DNA of 64,000 nt from NCBI RefSeq assembly GCF_900105965.1, contig NZ_FNTV01000002.1, forward strand, positions 186,001 through 250,000, read 5' to 3'. The notes below the pieces were generated by a model, which saw only the letters and a list, made by a program, of their open reading frames with translations, was not told the DNA's origin and did not search any database. The stretch comes from Arthrobacter alpinus (GTDB lineage: Bacteria; Actinomycetota; Actinomycetes; Actinomycetales; Micrococcaceae). Each line of letters starts with the position of its first letter. Position 1 is the first letter of the stretch. Shown in pieces: positions 9,714 through 18,630 of this stretch. A program made the translations under genes and the position numbers.

Positions 9714-10289
9714 TCAGTCGGAGGCTGCGCGGAACTTCTTGTGCGAGGCCCGGAGCCAGCGGATGCGTTGGGGAGCAGATTCGCTCGTCAACGCATCGGC
9801 AAGTCGATCGATAAAGTGCTCGTCGGCACGTGCGGCCAGCGCCGCCAGGGCCCACGCCTCGAAAAGGGGTCGTTCGAAGGACGCCTTATCCGACCTATCA
9901 GTGAAACTCTTCGTAGCACGAGCATCGTCCAGAACATCTAGGGCCACGGAGTGTAGGAGGTCGCCCGCTGGCACCTTGTAGGTGCCCTTAATCATGTTGG
10001 GGACGTTGGAAAAGTTCGAGATTCTATGAAAGTAGGCCAGTGCGTCTCTCAATGAATCACTGCCACTGAGTTCGTCCACGTGAAGCAGAAATTTACTCGC
10101 TAGATCGACGTTCCCTACTAGGACAACGCGGAGCGCCATGAGGTCGATCTCGGTGGAATCCGTGTTAGCCGTTCCGGAGTAATACATGCCACCCGACTGC
10201 TCCCGGAGTTCGCGGAGGACCTCGGGGTCCATCGCGGCTTCGAACTCGCGCACGAGTGCGTATTTGTCGCCTTCTTTGCCATGTGCCAT
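9714..10289 (-). CDS. Hypothetical protein
   Basis: 191 residues, soluble and mostly helical in appearance (regions rich in Leu, Ala, Asp, Glu). GAGGA lies seven bases before the ATG, supporting the start. I do not recognise a family. The neighbourhood (immunity-like and hypothetical single genes with recombinase scars) suggests accessory cargo. Confidence 0.6.
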   Translation of the reverse strand: MAHGKEGDKYALVREFEAAMDPEVLRELREQSGGMYYSGTANTDSTEIDLMALRVVLVGNVDLASKFLLHVDELSGSDSLRDALAYFHRISNFSNVPNMIKGTYKVPAGDLLHSVALDVLDDARATKSFTDRSDKASFERPLFEAWALAALAARADEHFIDRLADALTSESAPQRIRWLRASHKKFRAASD

Positions 10290-10325
10290 GTCTGAATCCT
10301 CGCTGTCATCGTTGCTTGAATGCTA

Positions 10326-10545
10326 GCCGCCGCAGTCCAGTACCCGGACTATCCGGTAGACGCCCTCTGGCATAAGGGGGGGCCCTGACAATAACATCGA
10401 CCATGCCAGCGGCGTCAAAGCCAGCCGGCCCGAGCTCGATAAGGCACTTGCCTCTGCCAACCGAGATGGCGACCAGCTTGTCATTAATCGTCTGGACAGG
10501 CTCGAGAGTTCAGGGCTCCATCTGGTCATGCTCGGTGCAGAGCAT
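10326..10545 (+). pseudogene. Remnant of a serine resolvase (N-terminal domain)
   Basis: The plus frame reads DHASGVKASRPELDKALASA and then NRDGDQLVINRLDRL, matching residues about 30-75 of the intact resolvase at 41692-42294 almost word for word. The catalytic N-terminus is scrambled and the C-terminal half is absent. It lies head-on against the truncated gene that follows on the minus strand, so it marks an old recombination junction. Confidence 0.75.
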
Positions 10546-10809
10546 CACACCCGAGGTGTCCCAAATCACCCGAGTCTTTGGTAAGTTTCCGTGAGCATCG
10601 GACTCTTTTAAAGCTGGCTCAACCACGCGAGGCTGACCAAGGAAGTGCGTAAACCTAGCAACCGTCATTTCGCCAACCGGGACGCCGTCAATCTTGACCC
10701 CGGCGGGCGCTATGTCAATGTCGTGGGAAGCCAGACGGGAAGGGGCCTCCGGGTCTACGGGCGCGCCCACTGGGCGCTGGTGCTGGGGATCTTGCCCAAA
10801 ATTTTCCAC
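10510..10809 (-). CDS. Hypothetical protein, 3' end cut by the resolvase remnant
   Basis: About 99 residues. The centre (VKIDGVPVGEMTVARFTHFLG, then VIWDTSGVMLCTEHDQ) has the pattern of small proteins with a WDxxG motif found next to toxin or immunity genes; I cannot name the family firmly. The last codons overlap the resolvase remnant on the other strand, so the natural C-terminus is lost. 10810-11043 shows nothing certain. Confidence 0.4.
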   Translation of the reverse strand: MENFGQDPQHQRPVGAPVDPEAPSRLASHDIDIAPAGVKIDGVPVGEMTVARFTHFLGQPRVVEPALKESDAHGNLPKTRVIWDTSGVMLCTEHDQMEP

Positions 10810-11043
10810 TGATTCGCCGATCTAAAGTTTGGAAATTACTCTTGCGACTCCGCTCATTACGAGGAAGCGCGGTGCGATCGACCTCATATTCCGAGCACGC
10901 ACAAGCGGCCCATCCGTCATTTTCTCTAACGGTTATTGGCTGATCCGGAGCTAGCGAATAACCGTTAGGAAAGGGCAGCATCGCAATGAAGTTGTGGTTG
11001 CCCCTGCCAGCACTAGAGCTGGCAGGGGCAAGGGTGACACAAG

Positions 11044-11778
11044 TTATTTCAGTGTGACGGTTGTTTCCGCTTTTTCCTTCTTGTCATGATCAAGATCTCC
11101 GGTTGCGTCTTGCGGTGTCATGGTCGCCGTGATCTGCGTTTCCTTACCGGCGGTATAGGCAAAGTTCTCAGCGATGTTGAAGGACTCACCTGGCTTCAGG
11201 ATGAATGGGTCCTTTTCCTTCAACTTCACGCCGGAGCTGCTCAGCCCATGCTTCTTGAACCCGTCACTGCTGGAGTCTGACGGCATGCCGCCAAGGTATT
11301 TCCAGTCCGTGTATTCGGCCTTTGGCGTGATCAATGAGTGGCTCAGAGGCACCTCCGCCGATGAGGTGTTGGTGACCACGTAGTTCAGGTACACCACAGG
11401 CTCGCCCTTCTTGAGCAGGTTTTCATTAGTTTCCTTGTCCACGAACATGCTGTCCTTAGACGCGACATCCGTGGCTACCTGGTAGATGTCTACGCTAAAA
11501 CTCTCGCCCTTCAAAGTGCCGAGTTTGTCGCCCGTGTCAGTGATGGGCAGCGCCCAGGCGGCAACCTTATAAGCACCTGAGGAAGTATCTGCTCCCGCCG
11601 AGGCTGAAGCGGATGCCGAGGCAGGAGCGGACGCAGATGAGGACGTCGACGGTGAAGAGGCCGACGATGATTCGGAACCACCCGTCGTCGAGTCAGCTGT
11701 TGCGCCGCTGCAGGCGGTCAGGGCCAGCAATCCGGCCGCCGCAAGGCCGCTGATCTTCACTACATAATTGATACGCAC
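11044..11778 (-). CDS. Secreted lipoprotein with Ser/Ala-rich linker
   Basis: 244 residues. A lipoprotein signal peptide ends in the lipobox LTAC (Cys23), so the protein is anchored to the outer face of the membrane. A low-complexity Ser/Ala/Thr linker (residues about 25-70) leads to a domain of about 170 residues that looks like an immunoglobulin-like extracellular domain (VVYLNYVVTNTSSAEVPL, FILKPGESFNIAENF), reminiscent of DUF4352-type domains. The ligand is unknown. It is monocistronic. Confidence 0.75.
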   Translation of the reverse strand: MRINYVVKISGLAAAGLLALTACSGATADSTTGGSESSSASSPSTSSSASAPASASASASAGADTSSGAYKVAAWALPITDTGDKLGTLKGESFSVDIYQVATDVASKDSMFVDKETNENLLKKGEPVVYLNYVVTNTSSAEVPLSHSLITPKAEYTDWKYLGGMPSDSSSDGFKKHGLSSSGVKLKEKDPFILKPGESFNIAENFAYTAGKETQITATMTPQDATGDLDHDKKEKAETTVTLK

Positions 11779-12251
11779 AATTCCCCCATTGAATGGATTT
11801 ACCTAGACTTGCAAAGTATTGCATTGTCTATTCAGGACCCGCAATGGGGACAACTCCCCGCAATTCTGCGGTCTGGTGTTGAAATTGCAAGCGTAATCGC
11901 TCCCTTCCACGATGGTCTCCTGATGTATATCTAGCCCGAGACCCTCCACTGTGACATCTGAGCTTTGGCTCCTAACCAGTGTTACCGCCCCTCCCCTGCC
12001 GAAGCGCTGGGGCCCGACAGTCGAATTCTCGATTATGTGTCTGCACATTTTCTCAGCAACGAACAAGACCAAACGTAGCGGGGTTGCGACTAGTAGTAGC
12101 GGTTTTGAAGAACTCTGTATTCCTTGAATTTGGCCAGCATTTTGGCCGAGGCCGTGCCTTCGAACAGCAGAACTACCGGGCCTCTGGACTGACACTGCTC
12201 ACCGCGGCCATCGCGTAGGTCCGGTGCTCCTGAAACCGGTACAGTGGTGCC
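11779..12251. other. No secure gene
   Basis: A minus-strand frame at 11803-12195 has a plausible middle (FGRGGAVTLVRSQSSDVTVEG) but no clear start or family, and frames on the other strand overlap it. It may be a decayed gene. Confidence 0.25.
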
Positions 12252-12572
12252 ATGGATACGGTGGCGTTGCTCGGGCGTAAGTACCGGCCTGGGGTGATCG
12301 ACGGTGCGGTGCAACGCGCCCTCGCGGCCTCGGGGGCGGTGGTGATCGCCGGAACGCTCAGCCTGCTCACGTACGGCCAGCTCACCATGACGACGGATGA
12401 TCCTGAGATGTCGCTGGCCTCAGAAACTAAGGACCAAAGCATCCCGTTGGAGCTTGGCACCTACCAGTTGCTCATCAGGCAACGGAAGAATGACGTGTTC
12501 GAGGTTGTGGCGTCCAAAGTGAATGTCGGTGGTGTGGAACCAGTTGCCGAGTCGATCTGGTGGTCCGAGTGA
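12252..12572 (+). CDS. Hypothetical protein
   Basis: 106 residues with short alternating hydrophobic segments (VVIAGTLSLLTYGQL, TYQLLIRQ) that suggest a small beta-rich domain. It lies 52 bases before the duplicated gene that follows, on the same strand, so the two may be transcribed together. Function unknown; immunity-type cargo is a guess from context. Confidence 0.5.
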   Translation: MDTVALLGRKYRPGVIDGAVQRALAASGAVVIAGTLSLLTYGQLTMTTDDPEMSLASETKDQSIPLELGTYQLLIRQRKNDVFEVVASKVNVGGVEPVAESIWWSE

Positions 12573-12624
12573 TGCGTCCTAGGGGCGGTCTCGGAGCGGT
12601 CTCTCCGTACGTGGTCTTGCGGTC

Positions 12625-14376
12625 ATGACAAGCGACCAGTTGTTCGACGGGGTGTGGTTTGGACCGCCAAAGGCGCTATCTGAGAAGGATGCCGTTCACG
12701 CGAGATTCCACGAAGAGGGGCGGGTGTCGTTCCACGGGGTTCTCAGGGGTTGCATCGAGTTCTGCAAGATGGGTGATTTCTCGAAGCGTCAGCTCGTGTT
12801 TGACACACTGCAGTCAACGAGCGATAGCTTCGAGGCCCTAGACGCACTTGCCGCCGGCGCCGCGGTTGGACGAGAGCGTGATTTCAAGAAGGATCGCTTC
12901 TGGAGCTTCACCACTCACGCAGCCGATGAAGTGCACGAGCGCCTCGCAGGTCTTGGCACCGTCATGCTCGCACGCCACATCGCCCCGGAGTGCCTCCGGA
13001 TGCTCAAGGATGAGTCGACACCACGCGAACGATGGGGGCGTGCGTATGCGAGCCTCGATTCGCTCCTTGACCTCGAAAGCGGGTCGGTCACGGCACAGTC
13101 AAGCTACGACGAGATCGGCGACGCGGTCTTCGCCGTCCTGGACGGGCTGAAGCCGAAGTACATCATCAACGGCAAACGCTTCGAGGCCGCCGGCACAATG
13201 AACGTGATGATCGCCTCCGCTGAGCGAGCACTTGAGAGCGGCGAGCCCTTCTCAAACCGTGACGCGGCTTCCTGTCTGTCCATCTGGACGGGCGATCTCT
13301 GCCCGGTCTTCACCGACCATCACCTCACCGCCGCTGACGTCCAGGGCCTCGCCGACTACGTATCCCGCATCTCGCAGCTCGACTGGAAGCCGGGACATAA
13401 ATACTTCTATGGTCACGACGTCGAGGGCGGTCCGGGCCTGCGATCGGTGGAACCAGCGTTCGAAGCGCTGTCGCCCGCTCGAAGGCCGACGACCTCCGCG
13501 AGTTTGCCTACTGCGGTGAGCGCGTCCAGTGCCACTGCTCCGCCCAGCGCTCAGCTGTCAGGCGGGGCTTGGTTTGGTCCTGCACAGCCTGGCTCGGAGC
13601 GCGACGCGATCTTAGCCTCGCTTCAGGTATCGACCGCAGGCCCCGAGACTCAGTTCCGCGACGCGCTTGAGCTATGCAAGATGGGCGATTTCACGCATCG
13701 ACAGACCGTGTTCGACACGCTGCAGGGAGCGGCGGAGGAGAGGGACGCCCTTGACGCCTTCTTCGTGAGTGCCGCCATCGGACGAGACAGTGACTTCGAA
13801 CGGACAGGTTTCTGGACATTCCTGGAAACTCACGACAGCGCATACTTCCACATCGCGGGGTCGGGACTCGACCTCCTCGCCCGTGCTTTCATCCCCCAAC
13901 TGCTCGCCATTCTCGAGGAGGAGTCGACGCTGCACGAAACGTGGGAGCAAGCGTATTCGAGCCTCGACACACTCCTCGATCTCGCAAGCGAGTCGGTCTT
14001 CGAGACTAACGATCCAGACGAGATCGCCGCCGCTGCTCACACCATCCTTGGACGGCAGAGATCGCAGTATCTGCTCCGTGGAAAGCCGTTCGAAATCACG
14101 GCCATCACCGACTCAATGATCGCTTCTGTTACCGGAGCCCTCGAACAAGGCAAGCCATTCTCGAACGTGGGCTACGCTCCGTTGCTGTCGGTCTGGACAG
14201 GAGACCTCTGCCCAGCGATCGACACGGAGAGGCTCACCGCCGTTGACGTCCAGGCGCTTATCGCCTACGTCATTCGCATCTCGCAGCTTGCCTGGCAGCC
14301 GGGCCACAAGTACTTCTACGGCCACGACGTCGACGGCGGCCCGGGCTTGGGCCCCGTTCCGCCACCTCGGGCGTAA
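12625..14376 (+). CDS. Protein made of two tandem copies of one domain (immunity-like)
   Basis: 583 residues. Residues about 5-275 and 315-580 are copies of one helical domain: both contain WFGP near the start, then CKMGDFxxRQxVFDTLQ, RERWGRAYxSLDxLLDL-type and finally the shared HKYFYGHDV with GGPGL. A Ser/Ala/Pro linker joins them. Each copy has the size of immunity proteins that occur singly or in tandem near polymorphic toxins, but I cannot name the family. The copies differ at many sites, so the duplication is old. Confidence 0.65.
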   Translation: MTSDQLFDGVWFGPPKALSEKDAVHARFHEEGRVSFHGVLRGCIEFCKMGDFSKRQLVFDTLQSTSDSFEALDALAAGAAVGRERDFKKDRFWSFTTHAADEVHERLAGLGTVMLARHIAPECLRMLKDESTPRERWGRAYASLDSLLDLESGSVTAQSSYDEIGDAVFAVLDGLKPKYIINGKRFEAAGTMNVMIASAERALESGEPFSNRDAASCLSIWTGDLCPVFTDHHLTAADVQGLADYVSRISQLDWKPGHKYFYGHDVEGGPGLRSVEPAFEALSPARRPTTSASLPTAVSASSATAPPSAQLSGGAWFGPAQPGSERDAILASLQVSTAGPETQFRDALELCKMGDFTHRQTVFDTLQGAAEERDALDAFFVSAAIGRDSDFERTGFWTFLETHDSAYFHIAGSGLDLLARAFIPQLLAILEEESTLHETWEQAYSSLDTLLDLASESVFETNDPDEIAAAAHTILGRQRSQYLLRGKPFEITAITDSMIASVTGALEQGKPFSNVGYAPLLSVWTGDLCPAIDTERLTAVDVQALIAYVIRISQLAWQPGHKYFYGHDVDGGPGLGPVPPPRA

Positions 14377-14408
14377 TCGCCCGTGATCTGAAAATGAAGG
14401 AAGTAGCC

Positions 14409-14741
14409 ATGCGCATAGAACGCAGGATCTGGTTCATCGACCGCTTTGGTCGGGAGTTCGACGACGACGTCACAGTTGAGGCTTTCATCGAAATGTTCGA
14501 CGATGTCGTGGCAGCAGTTGACGACGCTGAGCATTGCGTGGTCGACATCTGCGACAGCACAGATTGGTACGTCGAGTTCAGTCGTACGACGGTGACGCTC
14601 GGCCAAGCCGAAGTGGGAGGTGAGCACCTCGGGGATCTACCTCTCACCTCCCGCGAGGAGGCAATCGCCATTGCGCGCGAGTTCCTCGGGGCAGCGTCGA
14701 CGCTCTCCGAGCCCGACCTTGGGTGGCCTGAGCATCACTGA
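14409..14741 (+). CDS. Hypothetical acidic protein (immunity-like)
   Basis: About 110 residues. The ATG at 14409 is preferred over 14394 because AAGGAAG (14397-14403) stands five bases before it. The protein is acidic (FDDDVTVEAFIEMFDDVVAAVDD) with a following beta-strand segment (HCVVDICDSTDWYVEFSRTT), a composition common among immunity proteins. It begins 32 bases after the duplicated gene and likely shares its mRNA. Confidence 0.55.
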   Translation: MRIERRIWFIDRFGREFDDDVTVEAFIEMFDDVVAAVDDAEHCVVDICDSTDWYVEFSRTTVTLGQAEVGGEHLGDLPLTSREEAIAIAREFLGAASTLSEPDLGWPEHH

Positions 14742-15065
14742 GGTCAATGATCGCTACGCGGGGAAGCCGATGCTGCGGCTGCTCGATACTTACGTCCTCG
14801 ACGCCATCGGAGCACTCGATGAGCAGACGCAGAAGGGGTGTACTCCGGCAACGTGGCTCGACTCTCGACCGCACTCAAGGCACCTGGAAGCTCATGGCAA
14901 GAGGTCATCGAGAACGCCATGGCGATGCCAAAAAACTCACCACATATCATCCGCGGCATCTGGGGAAAGTATGTCGACGACGCCCTCGCCGACGCCGGGA
15001 CGCCAGATCCGATCGCCTTCACCCCACCTCAACGACTCCAGATTCCTGGGCTGACTCCCCGCTGA
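14742..15065 (+). pseudogene. Small hypothetical gene broken by a frameshift
   Basis: The first frame reads VNDRYAGKPMLRLLDTYVLD and IGALDEQTQKG, the second (from 14838) SSWQEVIENAMAMPKN and IRGIWGKYVDDALADAG. Together they make the usual layout of a small actinobacterial protein of about 105 residues that begins NDRYAGKP. The shift of one base is near the GGGG run at 14835-14838. The initiator also looks lost: the codon before Asn is GTC. Function unknown. Confidence 0.6.
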
Positions 15066-15085
15066 CGGAGCCTAGGATCGTTGCC

Positions 15086-15641
15086 ATGCTCGAGATTGCC
15101 GACTTCGTCCAGCACGCACCTGTCGAGCCGGAGATCATCGAGGAGTACCACGACCGCGTCTCCGACGAGATCATCGAGTTCTGGAAGCAGTACGGCTACG
15201 GCACCTTTGGCAACGGATTCATCCGCGTCATCAACCCCAAAGAGTACGAGACAGAACTCGCCGAATGCATCGGCAAAGTCACCGGCAGAAACACGGCGCT
15301 CCCCATCAAGGTCCTCGGCCTCGCCGACCTCATCACCTGGGACGGTACCGGCATCATCGCCAACATCTACAGAAACGACCAACGGTCCGGACTCGGCCCA
15401 AAGCTCTCTACATTCATTGGTCTCACAGTGCTCAACGGTGCCGACCACCTCTCAACTGCACTCGACTGGGACATGTTCCGAAGGCTGTCGAGGCCCACGG
15501 TGCCCCAGCCTTCGACGAGTACTTCACCTACGTGCGTTCCTCTCCCTCGACGGTCAGAAGATGGTGGAGAACCTGAAAGTCGGCAAGACGATTGAAGCGA
15601 TCCAGGTCATGGTTGACTACCAAGGCGTCATCCGGCAATGA
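15086..15641 (+). pseudogene. GAD-like/DUF1851 immunity protein broken by two frameshifts
   Basis: The start MLEIADFVQHAPVEPEIIEE and WKQYGYGTFGNGFIRVINP match the GAD-like domain linked to DUF1851, a family of which some members are immunity proteins of type VI or other polymorphic toxins. The frame shifts after ALDWDMF (about 15478), continuing as KAVEAHGAPAFDEYFTYV in another frame, then again to LDGQKMVENLKVGKTIEAI and a stop at 15639-15641. Restoring two bases would give a normal protein of about 185 residues. Confidence 0.7.
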
Positions 15642-15771
15642 GCCGCCGTCGGTTCTGGCGTACCTCACCGTGGAGGTTGACGTCACGCAGAAGTCCCGCG
15701 ACATAGCACGCCGCGCGGGCAGGGACGGTTGGTGACTAGGGGGTTGAGTAGGATCCGTGCAGCCGTTAGCG

Positions 15772-16353
15772 CTAGGGATGTTCCGGCCGTGTTTTGGTGG
15801 TCTGGATGTTGCGGTAGATGGTCATGGGTGTCACGGCGCAGGATGCGGCGATCTCGGCCATGGTGAATTGCCTCGCATCGTACATACGCTGGGCTTTGCC
15901 GATGAGATCGGGAGTCATCTTCGGTTTGCGTCCGCCCTTGCGGCCCCTGGACCGCGCAGCTATCAGCCCGGCTTGGGTGCGTTCACGGATCAACGCGGCT
16001 TCATACTCGGCCATCAGCGCGAACATGCCAAAGACGAGCTTGCCGTGTGCAGTGGTGGTGTCCACGATTCCGTTGGTCAATGACTGCACCCCGACTCCGC
16101 GTTCGTCCAGTGTGGTGACGATGTCGATGAGGTCGCGCAGGTTGCGTCCGAGCCTGTCGATTTTCCAGATAAGCAGGGTGTCTCCTGGGTGGAGATTATC
16201 AAGGCATAGGATCCACTGAGGACGGTCGGCTTTGGTCCCGGTCGCCGTGTCTTTGTAGATTCTCAGGCAGCCTTCGGCGTTCAACGCGTCGAGTTGCAGC
16301 TGCGGATCCTGGTCGGTGGTGCTTACTCGGGCGTACCCAATTTTGTGTCCCAT
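15772..16353 (-). CDS. Serine resolvase/invertase
   Basis: About 193 residues from MGHKIGYARVSTTDQDPQLQ; Ser in RVSTTDQ is the catalytic residue. The longer frame to 16377 adds eight residues. The core holds KIDRLGRNLRDL and the long E helix, then the C-terminal helix-turn-helix (FTMAEIAASCAVTPMTIYRNI). It fits the Tn3 TnpR/Hin class. The res-like palindrome lies 118 bases upstream, where a resolvase would act and also control its own promoter. Confidence 0.9.
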   Translation of the reverse strand: MGHKIGYARVSTTDQDPQLQLDALNAEGCLRIYKDTATGTKADRPQWILCLDNLHPGDTLLIWKIDRLGRNLRDLIDIVTTLDERGVGVQSLTNGIVDTTTAHGKLVFGMFALMAEYEAALIRERTQAGLIAARSRGRKGGRKPKMTPDLIGKAQRMYDARQFTMAEIAASCAVTPMTIYRNIQTTKTRPEHP

Positions 16354-16470
16354 GCAACGTAGTCTAACAAAACCCATAACGGACGAGCTGTTTCGTTGGT
16401 TTGATTTCGTGGTGGCTTTTGTTGGAGAAAAGCGCGGGCCAAGCCCTCACTATGCGAGGCGGCGCCGACT

Positions 16471-16496
16471 CTATCGCAGACGATCGTTTGCGATAG
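16471..16496. promoter_or_regulatory. 26-bp palindrome, likely res subsite
   Basis: CTATCGCAGACGATCG at the left and its near-exact complement through 16496 form a dyad with a CGATCG centre and one mismatched pair. The same palindrome occurs at 28046-28071 in the sister element, at the same distance from its terminal repeat. A resolvase crossover or operator site is the simplest reading. Confidence 0.6.
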
Positions 16497-16534
16497 ACCT
16501 GAGATGCATTCAGGACAAGCCAGACCCCGCCTAG

Positions 16535-16664
16535 GTGCGTGGGTCAGTAGTCGGCACTCGTTGATGAAACCTACAAATCTAGCGTCTGACTGAGTCAATT
16601 TATCCTGAATTCATGTAGGTTATCGACATAAAAAATCGTGAAAATCGACTACTGACCAACGCAC
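16535..16664. mobile_element. 130-bp MITE with 19-bp terminal repeats and CTAG duplication
   Basis: The ends GTGCGTGGGTCAGTAGTCG and the complement of GTGCGTTGGTCAGTAGTCG match at 18 of 19 bases. CTAG stands directly on both sides (16531-16534 and 16665-16668). The sister transposon has the same flanks with one CTAG and no insert (around 28010), so this is a dated insertion. The CTAG target suggests descent from an IS5-family element. It has no coding capacity. Confidence 0.85.
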
Positions 16665-16931
16665 CTAGCGCCAATGTTGACACGGATCCTACTCAACCCC
16701 GAGTTTGTTTGGCAATCAATGCTTGCATTGCTGGCGAAGAAGGTATCTATATATGGGGCTGGCTTTTCCCATGCGACTGCTATTGCATTTGCCTATGTCA
16801 GGCACTGATTTTGTTACTTTGACCTTTGTTTTGCTTGTCCAATACCTTTTTCATATGACGCTCTGACTGCCGGTTGAAAGAAAAATGGCCACTCTCGGTT
16901 CGTCCCACTGAATTCTGAGGCGGAGGCATAA

Positions 16932-17918
16932 GTGATAAAGACTGCATTGACGGAACTCCTGGGAATCACTCATCCCATCGTGTCAGCTCCTATGGGGGGC
17001 GTCTCGGGTGGAGCGCTAGCAGCTGCAGTGACTGCGGCTGGCGGGCTCGGCTTGGTCGGTGTGAGTTACGGAGACGGAGAGTTCATTTCGACCCACCTGC
17101 CGGAAGCAGCGAGAGACGGCGGGGTTTGGGGTGCGGGCATGGTCATGTTCACATTCGATGAACGCCCGGGGCTTCTCGAACAGGTGCTGAGCTATGCGCC
17201 TCCGGTAGTTGCCCTGTCTTTCGGCAACGCCGACCAGACGACTCGCTACGTCGAAACTTGTCGAGAGGGTGGCGCCCATGTGTTCGTGCAGGTGCACGAC
17301 CTAGAACAAGCCCGGCTCGCTGTGGACGTCGGAGCCAGCGGCATAATCGCTCAAGGCTCAGAAGCTGGTGGACACCATGCAGATAGGGCTACGTTCCCCT
17401 TCCTTCCTGCAGTCGCTGACTTGGTAGGTGGTCGCGTGCCGGTAATCGCCGCCGGGGGAATTGGTGATGGCCGCGGACTCGCGGCGGCCCTAGCACTCGG
17501 TGCCGATGGAGTGATGGTTGGAACACGTTTCGCGGCGAGCTCTGAATCGTTGACCTCAAAAGGTTTCCGAGACCAGTTAGTCGCTGCAACAACTGCGGAC
17601 ACCATGAATACTCGCGCCTTCGATATTGTGCGAGAAATCCCGTGGAGTCCGGCTTACCAGGCACGAGCCATCGCCAATGCTTTCACCGTTGACTGGCACG
17701 GACGGGATGAAGAACTCGCCGCCCGCGCTCGTGAAATCGAACCGATCTGGGCTTCAGCCGCGGGCCATGACGATGTGACCCAGCGAGCGATGTTCGCTGG
17801 GGAGGTCGTCGACATCGTCAAAGAAATTCTGCCTGCCGGTGACATCGTTCGGCTTATTGCCGACGGGGCTTCCGAGGCCCTTCGATCTCTCAATCAACGC
17901 GTCAGCCACACGTCCTAA
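16932..17918 (+). CDS. Nitronate monooxygenase-family FMN oxidoreductase
   Basis: 328 residues, GTG start with GGAGG six bases upstream. The TIM barrel starts PIVSAPMGGVSGG; QGSEAGGHH near residue 140 holds the His of class I nitronate monooxygenases, and the FMN phosphate loop AAGGIGDGRGLAAALALGA follows near 176. Such enzymes oxidise nitronates, but relatives reduce enoyl thioesters, so the substrate is open. First gene of an eight-gene operon; 16701-16931 upstream should hold the promoter. Confidence 0.85.
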   Translation: MIKTALTELLGITHPIVSAPMGGVSGGALAAAVTAAGGLGLVGVSYGDGEFISTHLPEAARDGGVWGAGMVMFTFDERPGLLEQVLSYAPPVVALSFGNADQTTRYVETCREGGAHVFVQVHDLEQARLAVDVGASGIIAQGSEAGGHHADRATFPFLPAVADLVGGRVPVIAAGGIGDGRGLAAALALGADGVMVGTRFAASSESLTSKGFRDQLVAATTADTMNTRAFDIVREIPWSPAYQARAIANAFTVDWHGRDEELAARAREIEPIWASAAGHDDVTQRAMFAGEVVDIVKEILPAGDIVRLIADGASEALRSLNQRVSHTS

Positions 17919-17996
17919 CCCCAACCAATTCGCCCCCATACCCATTTGCGAATGTGCACGTCAGGTGTGCATTCATTCAACAATCCGGAGGATCCC

Positions 17997-18590
17997 ATGC
18001 TGCACATTCTGACTCTTTCCTACCTGCAGGACCCCGAAACCATGACTCTCCACAAAGAGGGCCACGTTGCGTGGCTGCATGAGCAGCTTAACGCTGGCCG
18101 TGTGATTATCGCGGGGCCGCAACCTTCCGGTCAGGGAGGCTTAATCGTCACGGCAAATCTGTCAGAAGCACAAGTCTGTGAGCTGATCGCGACCGATCCG
18201 TGGGTAGGAGCAGGACTCGTTTCCTACGACCGCACCAGCGTCGATGCCAAGTACCTCGCCCCGGGTTTGTTCACCAACCCTGCGAACGACGATTCGGTAA
18301 CACTGATCAATGTAGCGCTCACTAAGGATCCTGAGGCCTCGATCGACCTGCTCAGCGATGCGGTCGACTATGTTGCCGGTGCCGCCGAGGGCTTCCGTGG
18401 ATCTCGCCTTCTGACGAGTGTGCAGAACGACACGGTCATCAACCTCGCGCATTGGGACAGCGAGGACCAATTCAATGCGATCTTCAATGACCCAGACTTT
18501 ACTTCACGCTATGCGGCGTTTGCCGAGACTACGGAGTCCTCCCGATACCGCTTGTACCGTACCAAGCGCGTGATCAGCCCCGCTCGCTAA
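17997..18590 (+). CDS. YCII-like domain fused to an ABM-like domain
   Basis: About 197 residues. ATG at 17997 is chosen because GGAGG lies six bases before it, rather than the longer frame from 17946. Residues 1-95 (LHILTLSYLQDPETM, HVAWLHEQLNAGRVIIAGPQ) are a YCII ferredoxin-like domain. The second half (VTLINVALTKDP, HWDSEDQFNAIFNDPDF) looks like an antibiotic-biosynthesis-monooxygenase domain. Both folds occur in small enzymes or isomerases that act on organic acids. It follows the first gene by 78 bases. Confidence 0.7.
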   Translation: MLHILTLSYLQDPETMTLHKEGHVAWLHEQLNAGRVIIAGPQPSGQGGLIVTANLSEAQVCELIATDPWVGAGLVSYDRTSVDAKYLAPGLFTNPANDDSVTLINVALTKDPEASIDLLSDAVDYVAGAAEGFRGSRLLTSVQNDTVINLAHWDSEDQFNAIFNDPDFTSRYAAFAETTESSRYRLYRTKRVISPAR

Positions 18591-18630
18591 CCAGCATCAA
18601 ATCGACCAACCCGACCGACTTGGAGACTTC

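Larger units (their letters stand above)
15740..16700. mobile_element. Tn3-family mini-transposon with resolvase but no transposase
   Basis: Its ends are inverted copies of the ends of the Tn3 element at 27976-31470: GGGGTTGAGTAGGATCC at 15740 and its complement ending at 16700. Between them lie a resolvase gene, a res-like palindrome and a 130-base insertion, but no tnpA. Five-base flanks (ACTAG left, GAGTT right) do not match. It could move only if a related transposase acts in trans. Confidence 0.75.

Noticed and set aside
15735..16705. Target duplication around the Tn3 mini-element
   Set aside because: Five-base flanks differ (ACTAG, GAGTT), so no duplication can be claimed; the same holds for 27976-31470.
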